NCBI GenBank assembly: GCA_030837935.1
Contig: JAUQXU010000469.1
Span: forward strand, 1-16,838
DNA: 16,838 bases
Direction: 5' to 3'
Source: Candidatus Brocadia sp.
Lineage (GTDB): Bacteria; Planctomycetota; Brocadiia; Brocadiales; Brocadiaceae
The position numbers and the translations under genes were made by a program. The notes below the pieces were generated by a model. That model searched no databases. It was not told the origin of the DNA and saw nothing but the letters and a program-made list of their open reading frames with translations. Of this stretch, positions 12,323-16,838 are shown piece after piece; within the stretch, counting starts at the first letter, position 1, and each line of letters begins with the position of its first letter.

Positions 12323-12390
12323 GTCATTATGAGGTATAGCGAAGTGATCCCTGTATGAGATTGCTTCGTCGCTTTGCTCTTCACAATGAC
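12323..12390. repeat. Dispersed palindromic repeat with GTCATT...AATGAC ends
   Basis: GTCATTATGAGG at the left and CTTCACAATGAC at the right are imperfect terminal inverted repeats of a 68-base unit. The interior contains GAGATTGCTTCGTCGCTTTGCT. This is the common 'GTCATTGCGAGG...AGCAATCTC' class of MITE-like repeat seen in many environmental bacteria. No ORF. It occupies much of the 331-base spacer before guaB. Confidence 0.65.
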
Positions 12391-12423
12391 AAGTTATTTT
12401 TTTATGTTTATTATGGTTTAAAG

Positions 12424-12453
12424 TATAATAGATAGTTGTTTTTTAATCGGAGG
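12424..12453 (+). promoter_or_regulatory. guaB promoter -10 box and Shine-Dalgarno
   Basis: A perfect TATAAT lies at 12424-12429; the -35 region is poor (TTTATG about 17 bases upstream). GGAGG at 12449-12453 is a strong ribosome binding site, but it lies 16 bases from the ATG at 12470, longer than usual. A three-codon ATG-AAA-TAA sits between the two. Confidence 0.4.
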
Positions 12454-12469
12454 TAATGAAATAAATCCT

Positions 12470-13984
12470 ATGTCACCCAACGGACTGGACGCCAAAACAT
12501 TTTTTGAACGTGAAGGGGGGATCACCTATAATGATTTTATCCTGCTACCAGGTCATATTGACTTTACCCGGGATAAGATCGGTCTTGAAACCAACTTAAC
12601 CCGTAACATAAAGATCAAAAGACCCGTGGTTAGCTCTCCCATGGATACCGTAACTGAATCCAGGATGGCTATCAGCATGGCCATGCTTGGGGGTATCGGT
12701 ATCATACATTACAACAATAGCATTGAGGAACAGGTAAAAGAAGTGCGTCAGGTCAAAAGATTCGAGAACGGATTTATTACAGAACCAGTTGTCCTTAGCC
12801 CAAACCACACCATTCGGGATGTCGATATCCTCAAAGAAACCCATGGCTTTTCGGGTATCCCAATTACTGAGGATGGCACATTGAACTCGAAACTTGTTGG
12901 TATCGTAACCAAGAGGGATATTGATTTTGAGGAAAACCGAACCAAAAAATTAAAAGAGGTGATGACCACTCAGTTGGTTACCGCACCAGCCGGTATCTCA
13001 CTTGCCGAGGGTAACAGGATACTCAAAGAAAGCAAGAAGGGAAAACTTCCCCTTGTTGACAAACAAGGTCGTCTCGTATCCCTCATGAGTCGTACCGATT
13101 TACTGAAGAACGAGGACTTCCCATTTGCATCGAAAAACAAGGACAAGCAACTCCTCGTTGGGGCGGCACTTTCTACACGAGAGGAAGATAAAGAAAGGTT
13201 GGCTGAACTGGTTAAGGCCGGTGTGGATGTTATCGTGATTGATTCCTCACAGGGTGATTCTGTTTTTCAAATTAACACGATCAAATACATTAAGCAAAAA
13301 TACCCGCAGCTTGATGTGGTGGGAGGAAATGTTGTCACCGCCAAACAGTGCAAATCATTAATTGGTGCAGGCGTCGATGCCCTTCGCATTGGCATGGGCA
13401 GCGGTTCTATCTGTATTACGCAAGACACCCTTGCTGTTGGAAGGGCACAGGGCTCAGCTGTCTACCATGCTGCAAAATTCTCTAAGGAATACGCCAACAT
13501 CCCTGTTATTGCGGATGGTGGCATAGCCAATATTGGGCACATTATAAAGGCATTGTCTCTGGGCGCTAGCACGGTTATGATGGGTGGTTTGCTTGCTGGC
13601 ACCAGTGAATCCCCCGGTGAATATTTTTACGAAGGTGGGGTGCGTGTAAAAAAATATAGGGGTATGGCATCTCATGAAGCAATGGAAAGAGGAGGGGGAA
13701 AAAGGTATCTTTCCGTCGAAGACCGCATAAAAGTTGCGCAGGGTGTTACCGGTACGGTTGTAGATAAGGGGTCAGCCATCCATCTTGTTCAATATCTGAT
13801 GCAAAGCCTGCTCCATTCATTACAGGAGCTGGGATTCAGGAGCATTCAGGAACTTCATAACGGACTCTATGAAGGTACACTCCGCTTTGAAATGCGGTCA
13901 CTATCAGCCCAAACTGAGGGTGCCGTCCACAACCTCTATTCCTTTAAGGAACCGCATCTGGGTGTACTACGAATGGGGAGATAA
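12470..13984 (+). CDS. guaB: IMP dehydrogenase, eukaryote-like type
   Basis: The enzyme oxidises IMP to XMP with NAD, the first committed step to GMP. The catalytic barrel is split by two CBS domains at about residues 95-215. Key segments: LTYNDF-like GITYNDFILLPG, SSPMDTVTES, IDSSQGDS (NAD site), GMGSGSICIT with catalytic Cys315, GVRVKKYRGMAS, and the flap leading to IKVAQGVTG. At 504 residues it has normal length. Several segments match mammalian IMPDH rather than the usual bacterial form: DSSQG, FQINTIKYIKQKYP, Arg306 before GMGSG, VAQG with Gln424, and the C-terminal SAQTEGAVHNLYS. In bacteria the last two positions are normally Lys and Glu. The ATG at 12470 is the first in frame with the conserved start. 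Confidence 0.97.
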   Translation: MSPNGLDAKTFFEREGGITYNDFILLPGHIDFTRDKIGLETNLTRNIKIKRPVVSSPMDTVTESRMAISMAMLGGIGIIHYNNSIEEQVKEVRQVKRFENGFITEPVVLSPNHTIRDVDILKETHGFSGIPITEDGTLNSKLVGIVTKRDIDFEENRTKKLKEVMTTQLVTAPAGISLAEGNRILKESKKGKLPLVDKQGRLVSLMSRTDLLKNEDFPFASKNKDKQLLVGAALSTREEDKERLAELVKAGVDVIVIDSSQGDSVFQINTIKYIKQKYPQLDVVGGNVVTAKQCKSLIGAGVDALRIGMGSGSICITQDTLAVGRAQGSAVYHAAKFSKEYANIPVIADGGIANIGHIIKALSLGASTVMMGGLLAGTSESPGEYFYEGGVRVKKYRGMASHEAMERGGGKRYLSVEDRIKVAQGVTGTVVDKGSAIHLVQYLMQSLLHSLQELGFRSIQELHNGLYEGTLRFEMRSLSAQTEGAVHNLYSFKEPHLGVLRMGR

Positions 13985-14108
13985 ATTTCAGTAAATAGTA
14001 GGCATTAGGCAATCGGCCATCAGTGATTGATGACCATTTTCGATGCAATATTGATTGCTAATGGGTAAAGGCTTAATTAGGTTGCGATTGATGCATTATC
14101 AAATAAGT

Positions 14109-14175
14109 AGGATGGATTAAGCAAAGCGAATCCATCATTTGCTTTATTTTTGGATGGACCGTGCATCATCCAACT
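14109..14175. repeat. Palindromic repeat in the guaB-cca spacer
   Basis: GATGGATT (14111-14118) pairs exactly with AATCCATC (14129-14136) around AAGCAAAGCG, and GGATGGACC with ATCATCC follow. This is the common 'GGATGGGTTAAGCGAAGCGAACCCATC' repeat class. The 13985-14417 spacer holds no gene I can support; a CGGGG/CCCCG stem lies at 14316-14331. Confidence 0.55.
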
Positions 14176-14417
14176 TGCGTAAAAGACACTCATTAGTCTA
14201 TTCTTGGAGAGCGAAGCGGCACTTCGCTTTCCATTGAAATTCCTTAACTTGATTGTACAGGAATTTTCATTTTATTTAAGCGGGTTTCAGGTTGAAAATG
14301 ACGGATCCCGTAGCTCGGGGTTTCTTCCCCGCTATTGGCCGAGCACGAAGGTTGGTACTACATTTTGCTAAGAATCTCAAAATGTTTTTGTCAAGCACCT
14401 CATGGTGCCCTTCATCC

Positions 14418-15764
14418 ATGACCGTTAAACAAAACGCCAAAGAGATCATAAAAATCCTGCAAGAACATGGCTATAAAGCTCTTTTTGCCGGTGGTTGTGT
14501 GCGCGATATGATCATGGGGAGGGAATCAGCCGATTATGACATTGCCACCAACGCTTTACCTCAGGATGTCATGAAATTCTTCGAAAAGACCATTCCTGTT
14601 GGTGTGCAGTTCGGCGTAGTCATTGTTGTCAAAAATGGTCACAACTTTGAGGTAGCCACCTTCCGCACAGAAGGCTCTTACAGCGATGGCCGTCACCCTG
14701 ATTATGTAGCCTTTTGTACCCCTGAGGACGATGTAAAGCGAAGAGACTTTACCATCAATGGTCTGCTCTACGATCCTATTAAGAACGAGCTACTCGATTA
14801 CGTTGGCGGACGAGAGGACATTTCTCAAGGGATTATCCGAACTATCGGAAATCCCATCGAACGATTCACCGAAGATAAGCTGCGTATGATACGGGCTGCC
14901 CGCTTTGCATGCCGCTTTAATTTCCCCATCCATACCGATACAAGGCAGACAATTGTTCAGCTTGCGCCACAAATTCATGTGGTCAGCGCCGAACGCATAC
15001 GGGAAGAACTGGAAAAGATACTTACCGGACCTAACCCCCATATCGGTATCAAACTGCTGGATGAACTTCATCTTTTACACGAGATCCTGCCAGAGGTATC
15101 CAATATGAAAGGTGTGCGCCAGCCTGAAAACTTTCACCCCGAGGGAGACGTCTTTGTGCATACCCTTTTATGCCTGTCTAAGCTTGCTCCGGTCACTGAA
15201 CAGGGGATGGGAAAACCATCATTTGCCTTAGCCATGGGGGTGCTCTTGCACGATATCGGCAAGACTGCGACCTTTGAGGAATTGGATCGGATTCGGTTTA
15301 ATCTGCATGAAAAGGTGGGTGCAGATATGACGGCAAAGATCTGTGATCGACTGAAGACATCTAATGCTGAAAAAGAGCGGATTGTCTGGCTTGTCCTGAA
15401 ACACCTCTATTTTAAGGATGCCCAGAAGATGCGACTGAACAAACTGAAGAGACTCTTTGCAAACGAAGGTTATCCGGAACTGGCGGAGTTATGCAGGATT
15501 GATGCCCTTGCAAGCAGCGGTGACCTATCGGACTATCATTTCTGTCAGGAGATGTTCAGTAAACTGAGCCACGAAGAGATCAAACCCAAACCACTGATTA
15601 CCGGCCACGACCTCATCATCATGGGGCTAAAACCAGGCCCTCTGTTTAAAGATATTTTGACAAAAATTGAGGAAGAGCAACTCGATGGCAATCTCACAAC
15701 GAAGGAAGCGGCCCTGGAAGAAGTCAGGACATTGATTTCTCAAATGAAAACTGTTCTCAAATAA
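14418..15764 (+). CDS. cca: CCA tRNA nucleotidyltransferase with HD domain
   Basis: This class II nucleotidyltransferase adds or repairs the 3' CCA of tRNA. The head domain has GGCVRD (residues 25-30) and the metal-binding Asp39 and Asp41 (ADYDIAT). RRDFTINGL (108-116), DYVGGREDI and RFTEDKLRMIRAARFA follow, then RIREELEKIL. An HD domain is present (LLHDIGK, His278-Asp279), and the C-terminal part ends near residue 448, a normal length for HD-containing enzymes. A poly(A) polymerase is possible but less likely on motif pattern. I chose the ATG at 14418 because conserved sequence starts there. A TTG at 14292 is in frame, but the 42 extra residues look like translated spacer and include the stem at 14316-14331. 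Confidence 0.93.
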   Translation: MTVKQNAKEIIKILQEHGYKALFAGGCVRDMIMGRESADYDIATNALPQDVMKFFEKTIPVGVQFGVVIVVKNGHNFEVATFRTEGSYSDGRHPDYVAFCTPEDDVKRRDFTINGLLYDPIKNELLDYVGGREDISQGIIRTIGNPIERFTEDKLRMIRAARFACRFNFPIHTDTRQTIVQLAPQIHVVSAERIREELEKILTGPNPHIGIKLLDELHLLHEILPEVSNMKGVRQPENFHPEGDVFVHTLLCLSKLAPVTEQGMGKPSFALAMGVLLHDIGKTATFEELDRIRFNLHEKVGADMTAKICDRLKTSNAEKERIVWLVLKHLYFKDAQKMRLNKLKRLFANEGYPELAELCRIDALASSGDLSDYHFCQEMFSKLSHEEIKPKPLITGHDLIIMGLKPGPLFKDILTKIEEEQLDGNLTTKEAALEEVRTLISQMKTVLK

Positions 15765-15781
15765 AAACCCGATATTTTTTT

Positions 15782-15843
15782 CATCACAGCGGCATTAAAA
15801 CCATGGTATCAATTTAGTTTTTTGAAAAATTGTAGCTGTGATG
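15782..15843. repeat. Long-loop inverted repeat after cca
   Basis: CATCACAGC (15782-15790) and GCTGTGATG (15835-15843) are perfect complements with a 44-base interior that itself contains CAATTT and AAATTG. No U-run follows. It may be an mRNA 3' structure for cca or part of a repeat. Confidence 0.4.
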
Positions 15844-15865
15844 TATACAATAAATATATCAATTT

Positions 15866-15950
15866 TTTGCCCGAAGGGCTTTCAGCATATAGCAGGGGGA
15901 GAAGCCCCCTGCAAATGAATAATAAAATGGTTAGCCCTGAAAGGGCAAAA
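15866..15950. repeat. Three-hairpin dispersed repeat element
   Basis: The outer arms TTTTGCCC...AGGGCT (left) and AGCCCT...GGGCAAAA (right, ending at 15950) pair around a central stem. The central stem is exact: GCAGGGGG (15892-15899), AGAAG, CCCCCTGC (15905-15912). The outer arms also fold on themselves (GCCC-GAA-GGGC and GCCCT-GAA-AGGGC). This is a known class of bacterial repeat with 'GCCCTGAAAGGGC' modules. Confidence 0.65.
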
Positions 15951-16462
15951 TATTAAAAATTCTTAAGTCCTTGATATTGGACTGGTTTCCTGTTTCACAT
16001 TGTAAATTAAAGGTTTGTTAGCGTTATATCTGTTCTATTTGTTTCAATCGATACTATAAAATTCGATTAATTTTAGCACAATATTAGCACAAAATAAGAC
16101 CAAATTGGCCAAGTTAGGTATTCTATATTTGTTTGAATACAATCTTACATGTTTTTAATTGTATTGAATTGAGAGACAAATATCTTTACTATTTGAGTCC
16201 TATGGATGTGAATATTTACTAGAAGATTGATCAGGATTGATGTTTTTGTCTTATTAATATCCAAGCAGATATTCATTTAATTTATATAAAAAACTTCTAT
16301 TATACAGAATCATTATAATATTAAACATGAAGCATATTTATGGAATAATAAACAGATTTTCAATATAATCATTTAACCCCATATTGACTTTGTTATATGT
16401 AAAATGTATTTTATCGACAAAGATAGAAGAAGCATAAAAATAAACGTTAGCCGAATCAGGAA
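15951..16462. other. AT-rich non-coding spacer
   Basis: I see no gene here on either strand. The spacer is markedly AT-rich. It contains two copies of TTAGCACAA (16073-16081 and 16084-16092) spaced 11 bases apart, and a CTTTGT...ACAAAG stem near 16388-16422. GTTAGCC at 16446-16452 lies just before the next ORF and looks like an integron R' box. Confidence 0.4.
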
Positions 16463-16838
16463 ATGAGCTTGAGTAACGTCATAGCCTCAATCAACTCTGT
16501 CGTCGCGCTATTAGTGTCAATCGCAGCGCTGATCTATACAGCGAAGACGTACCTTCTGAAATCAGGAGCGCAAATCAGAGGCCTGTTCTCTATTCACTCA
16601 AGCATATCCTGTGAAGATAAGTATGTTGGTAGTTTGGCGCTTGAAAACATGAAGGATCGAGCGACCGCTATTTTCAAAATTTACTTGTTGGTTGGGAGAA
16701 ACTATTACATTGAACTTGAGGATTATGAAGATAATCCTTTGATTCTAAAACCATTCGAGGTTTACTCAAAACAATTTGACCCGGTTGATTTCTATAGCGT
16801 CAGCATGAAGCGAATTAACCTAAATAACCTTCTTGATT
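16463..16838 (+). CDS. Membrane-anchored protein of unknown function, 3' partial
   Basis: The frame is open from ATG 16463 to the window end, 125 codons. Residues about 5-26 (NVIASINSVVALLVSIAALI) form one N-terminal membrane span. A soluble part follows: QIRGLFSIHSSISCEDKYVG, SLALENMKDRATAIFKIYLL and more. AGGA at 16458-16461 is too close to the ATG but is seven bases from a TTG at 16469, which may be the true start. The base composition is richer in G and C than the spacer before it. GTTAGCC, ten bases or so before the ATG, suggests a gene at the start of an integron cassette. I do not recognise the family. Confidence 0.65.
   Translation, partial: MSLSNVIASINSVVALLVSIAALIYTAKTYLLKSGAQIRGLFSIHSSISCEDKYVGSLALENMKDRATAIFKIYLLVGRNYYIELEDYEDNPLILKPFEVYSKQFDPVDFYSVSMKRINLNNLLD

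Noticed and set aside
16073..16092. Two spaced TTAGCACAA copies as the start of a CRISPR or phage attachment site
   Set aside because: Only two short copies, no longer repeats or integrase gene nearby. No CRISPR array or tRNA gene was seen anywhere in the window.

Overview
The window is bacterial chromosomal DNA of moderate-to-low GC, densely coded but with long AT-rich spacers full of short palindromic repeats. Core genes (U32/RlhA-like protein, PriA, IMP dehydrogenase, CCA-adding enzyme) sit beside accessory genes. Gene content, the exported Thr-Pro protein at 1412-1897 and the repeat load look to me like a planctomycete of the anammox (Brocadia/Kuenenia-like) type. That is an impression from the sequence only; no rRNA or marker for hydrazine metabolism is present.

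Layout. 1-974 (+): the Gly-rich tail of a TPM/YgcG-type protein, lemA, and a 57-residue cysteine-rich protein. 975-1411: non-coding, with a strong hairpin and a terminator-like stem. 1412-2466 (-): an exported Thr-Pro protein and a small ChaN/TIKI-like ORF. 2616-8260 (+): a U32 (RlhA-like) gene and priA. Both conserved genes carry in-frame, palindromic, GC-rich insertions whose translations share a Pro-Pro-x-x-Gly-type pattern.

8261-12138 (+) is an accessory island. It holds a higBA toxin-antitoxin pair with an inverted-repeat operator candidate. Next come two consecutive integron gene cassettes with attC sites and no integrase in view. The first carries an unrecognised ORF; the second carries a decayed addiction-module/RelE-ParE pair. 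Then follow a Swt1-type HEPN protein with a beta-rich C-terminal half and a DUF433/DUF5615 toxin-antitoxin-like pair.

12470-15764 (+) returns to housekeeping: an IMP dehydrogenase that reads like the eukaryotic rather than the usual bacterial type, and a CCA tRNA nucleotidyltransferase with an HD domain. 15765-16462 is AT-rich and non-coding with more palindromes. The last 376 bases open a new membrane-anchored ORF, preceded at 16446 by a GTTAGCC that resembles a cassette boundary.

The strongest observations are: (1) protein-coding palindromic repeats, six copies in two housekeeping genes, all read in the same frame; (2) a two-cassette attC array in which each cassette's 5' boundary heptamer is the exact complement of its own attC R'' box; (3) a defence/toxin-antitoxin cluster with a possible uncharacterised HEPN effector; (4) the eukaryote-like IMP dehydrogenase.
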